Positions 12,011 to 21,512 of a DNA stretch of 64,000 nt are shown here, in pieces. Source of the stretch: Pseudoxanthomonas daejeonensis (GTDB lineage Bacteria > Pseudomonadota > Gammaproteobacteria > Xanthomonadales > Xanthomonadaceae); the NCBI RefSeq assembly GCF_010093205.1, contig NZ_PDWN01000004.1:124001-188000 (forward strand), written 5' to 3'. The notes under the pieces are model-generated. The model searched no databases. It worked only from the letters and a program-made list of their open reading frames with translations, and had not been told where the DNA came from. Both the position numbers and the translations under genes were made by a program. Position 1 is the first letter of the stretch, and each line of letters begins with the position of its first letter.

Positions 12011-13417
12011 ATGAAATCGTTGAAGTTGCTGTTACGTTTCCTCACCGTCGGCGGCCTGGTGCTGTTGCTGCTGATCCCGCTCACGATGATCCGCGGACTG
12101 ATCCAGGACCGCGAGCGCTACCGCGGCCAGGCCGTCGAACGCGTGTCGCAGAGCATGGCCGGGCCGCAGCAGCTGGTCGGGCCGATGCGCGTGCTGCCGT
12201 GGAAGGAGACGCGCCGGGTCAACGCCACCGGCAGCGACGGCCGCCTCGAGCTGCGCGAGGAAACGGTCGAAGGCTACCTCTTGCAGACCCCCGCCACGCT
12301 GGCCGCCGGCGGCGTCATCGAACCGGACGTGCGACGCATTGGCCTGTACGACGTGCGCGTGTTCCAGTGGAAGGCCGACGTGCAGGCCGCGTTCGCGGCG
12401 ATGCCGGTGCCGGCGGTGACCGGGCGCGAGTATGGCGAGCCCTACCTGGTGCTGGGCCTGGCCGACGTGCGGGGCCTGGTCGGAACGCCTTCGCTGAAGG
12501 CCGACGGCCGGGCGCTGGAACTGCAGCCCGGCACCGGTGTGCTGGCTGCGCGCATGGACGGCGTGCATGCCGCGTTGCCGGCGCCGCGCACCGGCCAGGT
12601 CGTGGTCGAAGGCCTGCCGATCCCGCCGCGCTCGTTGCCGGCCAGCACGGTCGATCTGGCGATGACGGTCGCAGGCACGCAGTCGCTGGGCATCGTGCCG
12701 GTCGCCGACAGCAACCGGATCGAACTGCAGTCGGCATGGCCGCATCCTTTGTTCAGTGGTCGTTTCCTGCCCAACCAGCGCAGCATCGATACCAGCGGTT
12801 TCGAGGCCTCCTGGAACATCTCGTCGCTGGCCAGCGCGGCGCAGTCGCAGGTCCACGACGCGGACACCGCACGGCTGACGATGCGCCCGGGCAGTGCAGG
12901 CGCCTACACGCTGCCGGGCGAGGCCGACCGGGGCGTGGACAGCGTCGTGCTGAGCCTGGTCGATCCGGTCGACGTCTATACCCAGGCCGATCGGGCCAGC
13001 AAGTACGGGATCCTGTTCGTGGTGCTGACCTTCGTCGGCTTCGCCCTGTTCGAGCTGGTCAAGCAGTTGCGCATCCATCCCTTGCAGTACCTGCTGGTCG
13101 GGCTGGCCCTGGCGATCTTCTTCCTGCTGCTGCTGGGCCTGTCCGAGCACATGGCGTTCTGGAAGGCCTACCTCGTTGCCGCCGTGGCCTGCATCGGACT
13201 GCAGTTCGTGTACCTGTCGGGCGTGCTGAAGAGCGGGTGGCGCGCGGGGTTGTTCGCCACGATGCTGACCGCGCTCTACGGCGCGCTCTACAGCCTGCTG
13301 GTGTCGGAAGACAACGCGTTGCTGATGGGCTCGCTGCTGCTGTTCGGCATCCTCGCCGCGATCATGTGGATCACGCGCAAGGTCGACTGGTACGAGCGCG
13401 CCGCCACGCTGGGTTGA
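12011..13417 (+). CDS. creD: Inner-membrane protein CreD
   Basis: CreD is the main target gene of the CreBC system and helps maintain envelope integrity. The 468-residue protein begins MKSLKLLLRFLTVGGLVLLLLI, a signal-anchor helix, followed by a large periplasmic domain (LLIPLTMIRGLIQDRERYR at its start is typical) and, from about residue 335, five to six closely spaced membrane helices up to the C-terminus. Length matches the family (~450). The open frame begins 19 codons earlier, but only the ATG at 12011 gives the CreD N-terminus. It is separated from creBC by the REP array, so it may be transcribed apart from them. Confidence 0.94.
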   Translation: MKSLKLLLRFLTVGGLVLLLLIPLTMIRGLIQDRERYRGQAVERVSQSMAGPQQLVGPMRVLPWKETRRVNATGSDGRLELREETVEGYLLQTPATLAAGGVIEPDVRRIGLYDVRVFQWKADVQAAFAAMPVPAVTGREYGEPYLVLGLADVRGLVGTPSLKADGRALELQPGTGVLAARMDGVHAALPAPRTGQVVVEGLPIPPRSLPASTVDLAMTVAGTQSLGIVPVADSNRIELQSAWPHPLFSGRFLPNQRSIDTSGFEASWNISSLASAAQSQVHDADTARLTMRPGSAGAYTLPGEADRGVDSVVLSLVDPVDVYTQADRASKYGILFVVLTFVGFALFELVKQLRIHPLQYLLVGLALAIFFLLLLGLSEHMAFWKAYLVAAVACIGLQFVYLSGVLKSGWRAGLFATMLTALYGALYSLLVSEDNALLMGSLLLFGILAAIMWITRKVDWYERAATLG

Positions 13418-13475
13418 TTCGCCACGCGGGAAGCGAAGGGCTGGGCGGTGCCGGGTTCCGGCGCCGGCCTCGCCG

Positions 13476-14165
13476 TCAGGAGAGCAGGTCGCGTGCGGCG
13501 TGGTCGAAGCGTTCCAGCGCGGTGCGCGACTCCGGGGTGCGCCGCAGCAGTTCCGCCGCCGCGCCCAGCCGCTTGGCACCCACGAGGCCGCACCCGGCCT
13601 GCAGCCGATGCAGGCGTGCGCGCAGGGTGCCGGCATCGCCGCGTTGCGCGCTGTTGAGGACCTCGTCGCGCGCGCCGGGCAGTTCCTCCAGGAACAGGCG
13701 GCGCAGCGCCTGCACGTTGGTCGGGTCATGGTTGAGCGCGGCGGCCGCGGCGGCATGGTCCCAGTCCGGCAGGCCACCGGCTTCGGCCAGCGCCTGGCGC
13801 ACCGCGCCCGACAGCTCGGCGGTCGCCAGCGGCTTGACTAGCACGTCGCGGAATCCGGCTTGCAGGGCCGGCAGGCGCACGTCGGGATCCGCGTCGGCGG
13901 TATGGGCCAGGGCCGGTGGCGACTGCGGCCAGCGCGCCTGCAGCTTGAGCAGCAGGTCGATGCCCGAGCCGTCCGGCAGGGTCAGGTCGATCAGCCACAG
14001 GTCGTGGCGGGTGGTATCGGCGCGGGCCATGGCACAGGCCTGGCTGGCGACCGCGTCGACCGTGGTCGGCAGTCCCTCGAGGACGGCGCGGAAGTAGGCT
14101 TGGCTGATCGTGTCGTCCTCGACCAGCAGGACGCGGGGAAGCGGGGCGGGATCTCGCGTTTCCAT
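13476..14165 (-). CDS. Receiver-Hpt two-domain signalling protein
   Basis: A 229-residue protein with no output domain. Residues 1-125 are a receiver: VEDD acidic pair, phospho-acceptor Asp in LWLIDLTLPDGSG, and Lys in VLVKPLATAEL. Residues ~130-229 are a histidine phosphotransfer (Hpt) four-helix bundle with LHRLQAGCGLVGAKRLG, matching the HxLKGxxxxxGA signature. Such REC-Hpt proteins shuttle phosphate from a hybrid kinase to another regulator. No cognate kinase is adjacent; it is convergent with creD and divergent from rlmD, so the partner must lie elsewhere. Confidence 0.85.
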   Translation of the reverse strand: METRDPAPLPRVLLVEDDTISQAYFRAVLEGLPTTVDAVASQACAMARADTTRHDLWLIDLTLPDGSGIDLLLKLQARWPQSPPALAHTADADPDVRLPALQAGFRDVLVKPLATAELSGAVRQALAEAGGLPDWDHAAAAAALNHDPTNVQALRRLFLEELPGARDEVLNSAQRGDAGTLRARLHRLQAGCGLVGAKRLGAAAELLRRTPESRTALERFDHAARDLLS

Positions 14166-14303
14166 GCGGCTGACTCCTTGTCGGCTGGGTCCATATTAGC
14201 GCTCACATTCGGCGGGGCAATCGGCGGATAGTCATGGTGCGCCGGCGGTATCCCAGGCTGTTTCGTGGCCGGACGGTACGGCGGACGGCGCCGATCTGGG
14301 ACA

Positions 14304-15653
14304 ATGGCCGGCCCTGACCGCCCCCGCAGCCTTCGCCACGTGGCCCGATTCGACCGTACCCCGTTCCAGATCCAGATCCTCGACCTCAGCCACGATGGAC
14401 GCGGTGTCGCACGCCGCGACGACGGCAAAGCCGTATTCATCTCGGGGGCGCTGCCCGGCGAGACCGTCCTGGCCGAGCCCACCGCACGCAGCAAGCGCTT
14501 CGACGAGGCCCGCACGCTGGAGGTGCTTGAGGCGTCGCCCGAGCGCGTCCAGCCGCGCTGCCCGCACTTCGGCACCTGCAGCGGCTGCGTGCTGCAGCAC
14601 CTGGCCGAGGACCGGCAGATCATCGCCAAGCAGCGCGTGCTGCTGGAGAACCTGGAGCGGATCGGCAAGGTCAGCCCGGGCGCGGTGCTGCCGCCGCTGA
14701 CCGGCGACAGCTGGGGCTACCGGCGCAAGGGCCGGTTCTCGGTGCGCCGGGTCAACAAGAAGGACAAGACCCTGGTCGGCTTCCGCGAGCTGGATCCGCG
14801 CTTCGTCGCCGACCTGCGCGAATGCCACACGGTGGTCCCCGAGATCGGGATGAAGGTGCAGGCCCTGGCCACGCTGGTCGACGGGCTGGAGGCGCGCGAG
14901 CACATCCCGCAGATCGAGTTCATCGCCGGCGACGAGGCCATCGTGCTGACCCTGCGCCACCTGCAGCCGCTGTCCGAAGCCGATCGCGCGGCGCTGGCCG
15001 CGTTCGGGCGCGAGCAGGGATTCACCATCTTCCTGCAGCCCAAGGGCATCGACACGGTGCATGCGCTGGAAGGCGAGGCGCCCAAGCTGTCGTTCCGGCT
15101 GCCGCAGTGGGACGTGGAACTCGCCTTCGAGCCGTTGGATTTCATCCAGGTCAATGCGCGGCTCAACCAGTCGATGATCGCGCGGGCGCTGGAGATGCTC
15201 GACCTGCAGCCTGGCCACCGGGTGCTGGACCTGTTCTGCGGCCTGGGCAACTTCACCCTGCCGATCGCACGCCAGGTGCGCGAGGTGGTGGGCGTGGAGG
15301 GCGATGCCGGGCTGGTCGTGCGTGCGCGCGCCAACGCCCAGCGCAACGGGCTGGCCAACGCGCAGTTCTTCGCCGCCGACCTGGCCCAGGACCAGCGTGG
15401 CACGCCGTGGATGCGGCAGGGCTTCGACCGGCTGCTGCTGGACCCGCCGCGCTCGGGCGCCGACGAGGTGCTCAAGCAGCTGCCGCTCAAGGACATCGAG
15501 CGGATCGTCTATGTCAGCTGCCATCCCGGCTCGCTGGCGCGCGACGCCGGATTCCTGGTCCACGAGCGCGGCTACCGACTGGTGTCGGCCGGCGTGATGG
15601 ACATGTTCCCGCACACCGCGCACGTGGAGAGCATCGCGCTGTTCGAGCGCTGA
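14304..15653 (+). CDS. rlmD: 23S rRNA (uracil(1939)-C(5))-methyltransferase RlmD
   Basis: RlmD makes m5U1939 in 23S rRNA. The protein has an N-terminal TRAM domain (ILDLSHDGRGVARRDDGK), a [4Fe-4S] cluster motif CPHFGTCSGC with a further Cys in LRECHTVV, and a SAM methyltransferase domain with VLDLFCGLGNFTLPIA, LLDPPRSGA and the nucleophile Cys in YVSCHPGSLARD. The start is uncertain. ATG 14304 gives 449 residues, but GACAAT at 14300-14305 overlaps it and resembles a -10 element, in which case the in-frame GTG at 14340 (437 residues, VARFDRTPF) would be used. Confidence 0.95.
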   Translation: MAGPDRPRSLRHVARFDRTPFQIQILDLSHDGRGVARRDDGKAVFISGALPGETVLAEPTARSKRFDEARTLEVLEASPERVQPRCPHFGTCSGCVLQHLAEDRQIIAKQRVLLENLERIGKVSPGAVLPPLTGDSWGYRRKGRFSVRRVNKKDKTLVGFRELDPRFVADLRECHTVVPEIGMKVQALATLVDGLEAREHIPQIEFIAGDEAIVLTLRHLQPLSEADRAALAAFGREQGFTIFLQPKGIDTVHALEGEAPKLSFRLPQWDVELAFEPLDFIQVNARLNQSMIARALEMLDLQPGHRVLDLFCGLGNFTLPIARQVREVVGVEGDAGLVVRARANAQRNGLANAQFFAADLAQDQRGTPWMRQGFDRLLLDPPRSGADEVLKQLPLKDIERIVYVSCHPGSLARDAGFLVHERGYRLVSAGVMDMFPHTAHVESIALFER

Positions 15654-15667
15654 TCACCCGTGCGCAA

Positions 15668-15693
15668 GGGGCCGCCCGTTGAAGGACGGCCCC
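15668..15693. terminator. Hairpin between convergent rlmD and chemoreceptor genes
   Basis: ggggccg (15668-15674) pairs with cggcccc (15687-15693). It lies between two convergent genes, but there is no clear T run on either side, so termination is only plausible. Confidence 0.35.
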
Positions 15694-15700
15694 GGTTCGC

Positions 15701-17887
15701 TCAGCTCGCCTGGGCGAAGTACGGATCGTGCGCGTCGCCGGCCGAGCCGGGCTGCACGCGGAACCGCCCCATCGCCGCGCGCAGCGCCTGGGCGCGCTCG
15801 CGCAGCGAGGCGCTGGCCGCGGCCACTTCCTCGACCAGGGCGCTGTTCTGCTGGTTCACCGACTCCAGGTCGCCGACCGAGCGGCTGAGCTGCTGCAGGC
15901 CCTGTGACTGCTCCTGCGCCGAATCGGCGGCCTGTTGCGCCAGCCCGGCGATGGTTTCGTTGGACTCGGCGATCGCTTGCAGCTGCCGGCGCGACTCGTC
16001 GACCAGGCCGCTGCCTTCGCCGACCCGGCTGATGGCGTCGGCGATCAAATCGCGGATCTCCTTGGCCGAGGTACCGGTGCGATGGGCCAGGCTGCGTACT
16101 TCGGTGGCGACCACGGCGAAGCCGCGGCCGTGCTCGCCGGCGCGCGCGGCTTCGACCGCGGCGTTGAGCGCCAGGATGTTGGTCTGGAAGGCGACCGAAT
16201 CGATCAGCGAGATGATCTCGCCGATGCGGCGGCTGGCTTCGGTGATCGACACCATCGAGCTGCTGGCCTGCGCGGCCACGTCCACGCCCTGGCGCGAGTT
16301 GTCCAATGCGCCGTGGGTCAGGCCGCTGGTCTGGCGGCTGTTGTCCGCGGCATTCCGCGCCGCCACGAGCAGCTGCTCGATGCTGGCCGCGCTGTCCTGC
16401 AAGGCATTGGCCTGGCGTTCGGTGCGACCGGACAGGTCGGCGTTGCCCCGGGCGATCTCCTCCACGCCCACGCCCACTTCCTCGGCGTTGTACATGCCTT
16501 CGAGGATGACCTGCGACACGCTGTCCAGCGCGCTGTTGAGCGAGTCGGTCAGGGTCTTGAGGGTGCCGGCGTAGTCGCTGCGGATGCGCCGGGTGAGGTC
16601 GCCCTCGGCCAGTGCCTGGGTGGTGGCGCCGATCTCGTCGAACGCCGCTTCCAGCGCGGACAGCGAGCGGTTCACCGCGCGCTTGAGCTGGTCCAGTTCG
16701 CCGGGGAGTTCGGTATCGATGCGGCGCGAGAAGTCGCCTTCGGCCGCGCCGCTGAGGCTGTGCTCCAGCGCCGCCAGCGACTGCTGCAGCAGGCCCATCG
16801 CACGGTCCACCTTGCCGCGCGACTCGCCCTGCACCTCATTGCTCATGCGCGCGGAGAAATCGCCGCGGGCCATCGCGTCCATCACCGCATCCAGCGCGTC
16901 CATGGTCTTCTGCACGCTGTCGGCGCTGGCGTTGACGCCGCTCTTGAGCCGGGCCAGGTCGCCGGGCAGGTCCGCGTCCACGCGGCGGCCGAACTCGCCG
17001 CGGCCGACCGCGGCGAGCACATCGTTGGATTCGGCGATGGCGGCGTTCAACGCCACCAGCAGCGCGTTGAAGGAATGGCACATCGCGCTGATCGCGTCGC
17101 GGCCTTCGGCTTCCACCCGTACGCTGAAGTTGCCGCGCGCCACCTCGGCGATCGCCTGGTCCAGGCGTTCGATCGGATGGCGGATGGCGGCGTCGACCAG
17201 CAGCACGGTGACCAGCGCCAGCAGCGACAGGACGACGACGATGCCCAGGCCGACCTTGAGCGCGCTGCGCGAACGCGCGGTGGCGCCAGCAATCGCGGCC
17301 TGCGAGGACGCCTCGCTGTCCTTGGCCAGCCGTGCCAGTTCGTTGCGCACTTGCTCGAACGCAGCCTGCTTTTCCGCGGCCAGGGCCTGGAAGGCTTCCA
17401 TGTCGCCGTTGCCGGCGATCATGCCGGTCACGGCCGTTCCGCTGCGCTCGACGTAGCGGTCCCACAGCGCGGCGAGCGCGTCGACGCGCTTGGCATAGGC
17501 CGCATCGGTGGCCTTGATCTCGAGCAGCCGCTCGCGGGTGATCGAGGCCTGCTTGTTGGCGTCCTCGATCAGGAATTCGTCGCGGTCGCCCAGGGCCTGG
17601 GTGAACAGCCCCTGGGTCTCGATCAGGCCCTGGTTGGCCTGGGCCGACAGGGTCATCACCGGCAGGGTGCGCTCGGCGAAGCCTTCGAGGGTGCCGGTGT
17701 TCGCACGCAGCACCGCGGCGGAATAGACGAAGTAGCCGAGCAGGCCGGCCAGCGCGATCGCCGGCAGCAGCAGGATCTTGCTGCGGATCGACAGGTAGCG
17801 CAGGCGCCGCGAGGCCGAGGCCACCAGCGGGGCGATGCGAAGGTTCGGGAGCGGAAGCTTCTTCTTGCTTCCATGCGTGGAGGACAT
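15701..17887 (-). CDS. Methyl-accepting chemotaxis protein with five HAMP-like repeats
   Basis: A 728-residue chemoreceptor. TM1 is at ~38-60, a ~150-residue periplasmic helical sensor follows, and TM2 is at ~212-232. Then comes an unusually long chain of HAMP-like units recognised by the recurring GxF/L turn: RGNFSVRV (251), RGEFGRRV (296), RGDFSARM (341), EGDFSRRI (383) and EGDLTRRI (428), about 45 residues apart. The signalling hairpin has the canonical tip [20 protein letters not shown] and [15 protein letters not shown]. There is no C-terminal CheR/CheB pentapeptide. A GGAG eight bases upstream supports the ATG at 17887. It is divergent from a porin/binding-protein pair, which may supply its ligand. 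Confidence 0.93.
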   Translation of the reverse strand: MSSTHGSKKKLPLPNLRIAPLVASASRRLRYLSIRSKILLLPAIALAGLLGYFVYSAAVLRANTGTLEGFAERTLPVMTLSAQANQGLIETQGLFTQALGDRDEFLIEDANKQASITRERLLEIKATDAAYAKRVDALAALWDRYVERSGTAVTGMIAGNGDMEAFQALAAEKQAAFEQVRNELARLAKDSEASSQAAIAGATARSRSALKVGLGIVVVLSLLALVTVLLVDAAIRHPIERLDQAIAEVARGNFSVRVEAEGRDAISAMCHSFNALLVALNAAIAESNDVLAAVGRGEFGRRVDADLPGDLARLKSGVNASADSVQKTMDALDAVMDAMARGDFSARMSNEVQGESRGKVDRAMGLLQQSLAALEHSLSGAAEGDFSRRIDTELPGELDQLKRAVNRSLSALEAAFDEIGATTQALAEGDLTRRIRSDYAGTLKTLTDSLNSALDSVSQVILEGMYNAEEVGVGVEEIARGNADLSGRTERQANALQDSAASIEQLLVAARNAADNSRQTSGLTHGALDNSRQGVDVAAQASSSMVSITEASRRIGEIISLIDSVAFQTNILALNAAVEAARAGEHGRGFAVVATEVRSLAHRTGTSAKEIRDLIADAISRVGEGSGLVDESRRQLQAIAESNETIAGLAQQAADSAQEQSQGLQQLSRSVGDLESVNQQNSALVEEVAAASASLRERAQALRAAMGRFRVQPGSAGDAHDPYFAQAS

Positions 17888-18072
17888 GGGTAACTCCGGA
17901 TAGGACGAACGGCCGGGGCAGGGGCGATCCGGCATCCAGCTATCGGCGAGGGAAGGCCGGGTCTTGAGGGTGCGGTTCATGAACGCGTTAGGAAGCCGTT
18001 AAAGCCGCGAGGGGAGGCGCCGATACCGGGAACGCCCCGCCGGGGCCTCTCCCTCAAGTCAGGAAGCACGAA

Positions 18073-19203
18073 GTGAAGACCAAGCATTTCCCCGCGGTGG
18101 CGCTGCTCGCGCTGGCCGTGGCTCCCGCCGCCTACGCCGAAGTCACCTTCAACGGGTTCGGCCAGGTGGTCGGCGGCGCCACGTTCGACGACGGCAGCAC
18201 CGTCTCCGGCCTGTCGTACGACGACAGCATCAGCTTCGATCCCGAATCCCTGTTCGCCCTGCAGGCCACGGCCACCCTGGGTGACCGCGCCGACGCGGTG
18301 GCGCAGGTCGTCGCCCGCGGCGACGAAGGCTGGGAGCCGGAGTTCGCCTGGGCCTACGTGCGCTACCAGTTCAGCCCGTCGTGGTCGGTCAAGGCCGGTC
18401 GCCAGCGCACGCCGTACTTCCACTACTCGGACTACCTGGAAGTCGGTGCGGCCTATCCGTTCATGCGCGTGCCGCTGGGCGTCTACAACCTGCCGTACAG
18501 CAACTACAACGGCGTCAACGTGATCGGCAGCCGCAACTTCGACAAGTGGAGCCTGCGCACCCAGCTGATCTACGGCACCGTCGACGAGGAGCAGGACACC
18601 CTGCACGTGGAAGTCCGCGACCAGGGCGGCGTCACCTTCGAGGCGCAGTACGACGAGTGGCTGTCGCTGCGCGGCAGCTACGTGGTCGGCGAGGCTTCGG
18701 TGCAGGTCAACGCGGCCGAGCCGCTGGTCGCGGCGGTCATGGCGGTCAACCCGCAGGCCGGCGCGGCGCTGGCGTTCGACCGCGATGACGCGTCGTTCCT
18801 GGGCCTGAGCGCGGAAATCAACCGCGGCGGCGCCACCGTCGGCGTCGAGTTCACCGACATCGACTACGGCGACAACTACATCGGCGGGCAGAAGGCCGTG
18901 GCGGTCAACGCCGCGTACCGTGCCGGCGCCTGGACCCCGAACGCCAGCTGGTCGCGCAGCCGCAGCGAATCGGACAAGACCGTGCTGGGCCTGCTGCCGG
19001 TGCCGCCGGCGCATCCGCTGTACCAGACCGTCGCAGGCCTGCTGGCCGGACAGGATGGCGACAAGGAGTACACCAGCGTCGGCGTGCGTTATGACGTCAA
19101 CGCCAACATCGCGGTGAAGGTGGACTACACCCACTTCAAGAGCACCGTCGCTGCCGGTTCCGATGCGGACCTGGTCGCGGCCGGCGTGGTCTTCACCTAC
19201 TGA
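18073..19203 (+). CDS. Outer-membrane porin-like beta-barrel protein
   Basis: A 376-residue exported protein starting at a GTG preceded by AGGAAG. Residues 1-22 are a signal peptide ending AYA. The mature part has alternating hydrophobic/polar strands separated by Asp/Gly-rich turns (AWAYVRYQFSPSWSVKAGRQ is a typical porin strand pair) and ends VVFTY with a C-terminal aromatic residue, the recognition signal for the BAM complex. It resembles the general or phosphate-selective porin superfamily. The next gene encodes a PstS-like protein, so an anion such as phosphate is a possible solute; this is inferred from context only. Confidence 0.82.
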   Translation: MKTKHFPAVALLALAVAPAAYAEVTFNGFGQVVGGATFDDGSTVSGLSYDDSISFDPESLFALQATATLGDRADAVAQVVARGDEGWEPEFAWAYVRYQFSPSWSVKAGRQRTPYFHYSDYLEVGAAYPFMRVPLGVYNLPYSNYNGVNVIGSRNFDKWSLRTQLIYGTVDEEQDTLHVEVRDQGGVTFEAQYDEWLSLRGSYVVGEASVQVNAAEPLVAAVMAVNPQAGAALAFDRDDASFLGLSAEINRGGATVGVEFTDIDYGDNYIGGQKAVAVNAAYRAGAWTPNASWSRSRSESDKTVLGLLPVPPAHPLYQTVAGLLAGQDGDKEYTSVGVRYDVNANIAVKVDYTHFKSTVAAGSDADLVAAGVVFTY

Positions 19204-19217
19204 GCCGGGAGCAGATC

Positions 19218-19625
19218 ATGAATCGCAAGTTCTTCGTGGGCGTGGCGCTGTGCGCGCTGAGCTTCCCCTGCCTGGCCGGCTCGGTCGTGGTCGGTGCCGA
19301 TTCACCGGCCGGCGCGCTGGATGCCGAGGCGGTCAAGCGCGTGTTCCTCGGTCGTGAAGCCACCGTCGGTGGCAAGCCGGCCGTGGTGGTCTACCAGAAG
19401 GCCGGCGCGACCAAGCAGGCGTTCGAGGGCAAGGTGCTGGGCCGTTCCGGCGCCGACCTCTCGGGCTACTGGTCCAAGCTGATCTTCACCGGCAAGGCCA
19501 AGGCGCCGGAAGAGCTGGCCAGCGATGCGGCGGTCAAGGCGAAGGTCGCCTCGACCCCGGGCGCGGTCGGCTACATCGACGACGCCGCGGTGGATGGCAC
19601 GGTCAAGGTGCTGTTCAAGTTCTGA
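19218..19625 (+). CDS. Small PstS-like periplasmic substrate-binding protein
   Basis: A 135-residue protein with a cleavable signal peptide (MNRKFFVGVALCALSFPCLAG). The mature part resembles one lobe of a phosphate-type periplasmic binding protein: AVKRVFLGREATVGGKPAVVVYQKAG, GYWSKLIFTGKAKAPEELASD and TPGAVGYIDDAAVDGTVKVL are typical of PBP-like domain proteins. It is much shorter than true PstS (~340), so it is more likely a chemotaxis or porin accessory binding protein than part of an ABC importer. It is 14 bases after the porin gene and followed by a terminator, so the two form an operon. Confidence 0.82.
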   Translation: MNRKFFVGVALCALSFPCLAGSVVVGADSPAGALDAEAVKRVFLGREATVGGKPAVVVYQKAGATKQAFEGKVLGRSGADLSGYWSKLIFTGKAKAPEELASDAAVKAKVASTPGAVGYIDDAAVDGTVKVLFKF

Positions 19626-19663
19626 GCCGGCACGGGCGCGAAGCCTGTCACTCTCAACACGCG

Positions 19664-19694
19664 AACGCCACGGCCTGGGCCGTGGCGTTTTCGT
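19664..19694 (+). terminator. Rho-independent terminator of the porin operon
   Basis: aacgccacggcc and ggccgtggcgtt form a 12-bp stem with a two-base centre, followed by ttcgttt. It sits 38 bases after the binding-protein stop codon. Confidence 0.85.
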
Positions 19695-19788
19695 TTGCTC
19701 TCCTGCGATACCTGCTGTTGCTTCGGGCGATCACGACGGCGCGCGTGGGACGCGGGTTGCCGCGTTCCGGTCGCGCGGCGGTCCCGTG

Positions 19789-20835
19789 CTACAGCGGACG
19801 CTTGCCGGTATCGCCCTGGACCTCACGGACCAGTTTCGGCACCAGGTAGCCGGAAAGGCGTGCCACGAGGGCGGCATGCAGGCTGAGCGCCTCGTCGTCG
19901 GGCACTTCGAAATGGGCCACGCCTTCGACCCGGTCCAGCTGGTGCAGGTAGTAGGGCAGCACGCCGGCGGCGAAGCTGCGCTCGGACAGGCCGGCGAGGG
20001 CCTCGACGCTGTCATTGACGCCGCGCAGCAGCACGGCCTGGTTGAGCAGTTGCACGCCGGCGCCGCGCAGGCGTGCCATCGCGGCATCGACCTGGGCATC
20101 GAACTCGTTGGCGTGGTTGGCGTGGATCACGAACGCCACCGGCCAGGGCAGGGCGGACAGCCACTGCAGCAGTTCGCCGTCCACCCGTTCGGGCAGCACC
20201 ACCGGCAGGCGGCTGTGGATGCGCAGGCGCTTCAGGTGCGCGATGCCGGCCAGCCGCGCGGTCAGTTCGGCCAGCTTGGGCGTGGCCAGCGACAGCGGAT
20301 CGCCACCGGACAGGATCACTTCGTCGATCGTCGGATCGGCGGCGATCGCCTTCACCGCGGCAGACCAGGCGTCGCGCGCGGCGGTCTCCTCGGCGTAGGG
20401 GAAATGGCGGCGGAAGCAGTAGCGGCAGTGCACGGCACAGCTGCCGGTGGCCACCAGCAAGGCCCGGCCGCGGTATTTCTGGATCACGCCCTCGGCCTTC
20501 TTCGCCGCGCCGTCGCCGACCGCGTCCAGGCCGAAGCCGGGGACGACCCGCTCCTCCAGGCCGACCGGCAGCACCTGGCGCAGCAACGGATCGTTCAGGT
20601 CGCCGGGCCGCATCCGCTTGATGAAACCGCGTGGCACTCGCAGGGGGAAGCTGGCAGCGGCCGCGTCGGAAATTCCGGCTGCGGCGGCGTCCAGGCCCAG
20701 CCCGGCCAGCAGCTCGCGCGGGTCGCGCACGGCCTCGCGCCACAGCCGCTGCCAGTGCGGAGCAGGGGGCAGCGTGGCGGGTGTGGGGGCCAGAGCGGTT
20801 TCCGGCTGCAGGGGCAGGGGGGCTGCAGGTATCAT
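19789..20835 (-). CDS. epmB: EF-P beta-lysylation protein EpmB (lysine 2,3-aminomutase-like)
   Basis: EpmB is a radical-SAM enzyme that converts (S)-alpha-lysine to (R)-beta-lysine, which EpmA attaches to elongation factor P. The 348-residue protein has the radical-SAM cluster motif [21 protein letters not shown] and a PLP-lysine region near [13 protein letters not shown]. The length is typical of EpmB and shorter than true clostridial KamA. I start it at ATG 20835; the upstream extension overlaps the efp promoter. It is divergent from efp, its substrate protein, and the pairing supports the assignment. Confidence 0.95.
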   Translation of the reverse strand: MIPAAPLPLQPETALAPTPATLPPAPHWQRLWREAVRDPRELLAGLGLDAAAAGISDAAAASFPLRVPRGFIKRMRPGDLNDPLLRQVLPVGLEERVVPGFGLDAVGDGAAKKAEGVIQKYRGRALLVATGSCAVHCRYCFRRHFPYAEETAARDAWSAAVKAIAADPTIDEVILSGGDPLSLATPKLAELTARLAGIAHLKRLRIHSRLPVVLPERVDGELLQWLSALPWPVAFVIHANHANEFDAQVDAAMARLRGAGVQLLNQAVLLRGVNDSVEALAGLSERSFAAGVLPYYLHQLDRVEGVAHFEVPDDEALSLHAALVARLSGYLVPKLVREVQGDTGKRPL

Positions 20836-20941
20836 GTGGGGCCTGAGAAGACACACCCGCCGGGCTCCGGCGGGCTCCCCACATTCTAACTGCCAGGCCG
20901 CGGTGTCCTGCGGCGGCCCTGCCATACCCCAAGGAGTTCCC

Positions 20942-21508
20942 ATGGCCTCTTACGGCATGAACGACGTCAAGAACGGGATGAAGATCCTGATCAACAACGA
21001 GCCGGCGATCATCAGCGACACCGAGTACGTCAAGCCGGGCAAGGGCCAGGCCTTCACCCGCGTGAAGTACCGCCTGATCAAGAGCGGCCGCGTGCAGGAA
21101 GTGACGATGAAGTCGACCGACTCGGTCGAGGCCGCCGACGTGGTCGATACCGACATGCAGTACCTGTATTCGGATGGCGAGTACTGGCACTTCATGCAGC
21201 AGGACACCTTCGAGCAGGTGCAGGCCGACAAGGCCGGCATGGCCGGCGCCGAGAAGTGGCTGAAGGGCGAGGAGCCCTGCGTGGTGACCCTGTGGAACGG
21301 ATCGCCGATCGCGGTTCAGCCGCCGAACTTCGTCGAGCTGAAGATCACCGAGACCGATCCGGGCGTCCGCGGCGACACTTCCGGTGGCGGCGGCAAGCCG
21401 GCCACCCTGGAGACCGGCGCGGTGGTCCGCGTGCCGCTGTTCGTGGGCCAGGAAGAAACGATCAAGGTCGACACCCGTTCGGGCGAGTACGTCTCGCGCG
21501 TGAAGTAA
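20942..21508 (+). CDS. efp: Translation elongation factor P
   Basis: EF-P relieves ribosome stalling at polyproline stretches. The 188-residue protein has the three-domain layout, starting [20 protein letters not shown] and carrying [14 protein letters not shown], whose loop Lys (KPGKGQ) is the site of beta-lysylation in EpmA/EpmB organisms. It ends with [20 protein letters not shown] and the conserved [12 protein letters not shown]. An AAGGAG sits six bases before the ATG at 20942. It is divergent from epmB. Confidence 0.98.
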   Translation: MASYGMNDVKNGMKILINNEPAIISDTEYVKPGKGQAFTRVKYRLIKSGRVQEVTMKSTDSVEAADVVDTDMQYLYSDGEYWHFMQQDTFEQVQADKAGMAGAEKWLKGEEPCVVTLWNGSPIAVQPPNFVELKITETDPGVRGDTSGGGGKPATLETGAVVRVPLFVGQEETIKVDTRSGEYVSRVK

Positions 21509-21512
21509 GCCG

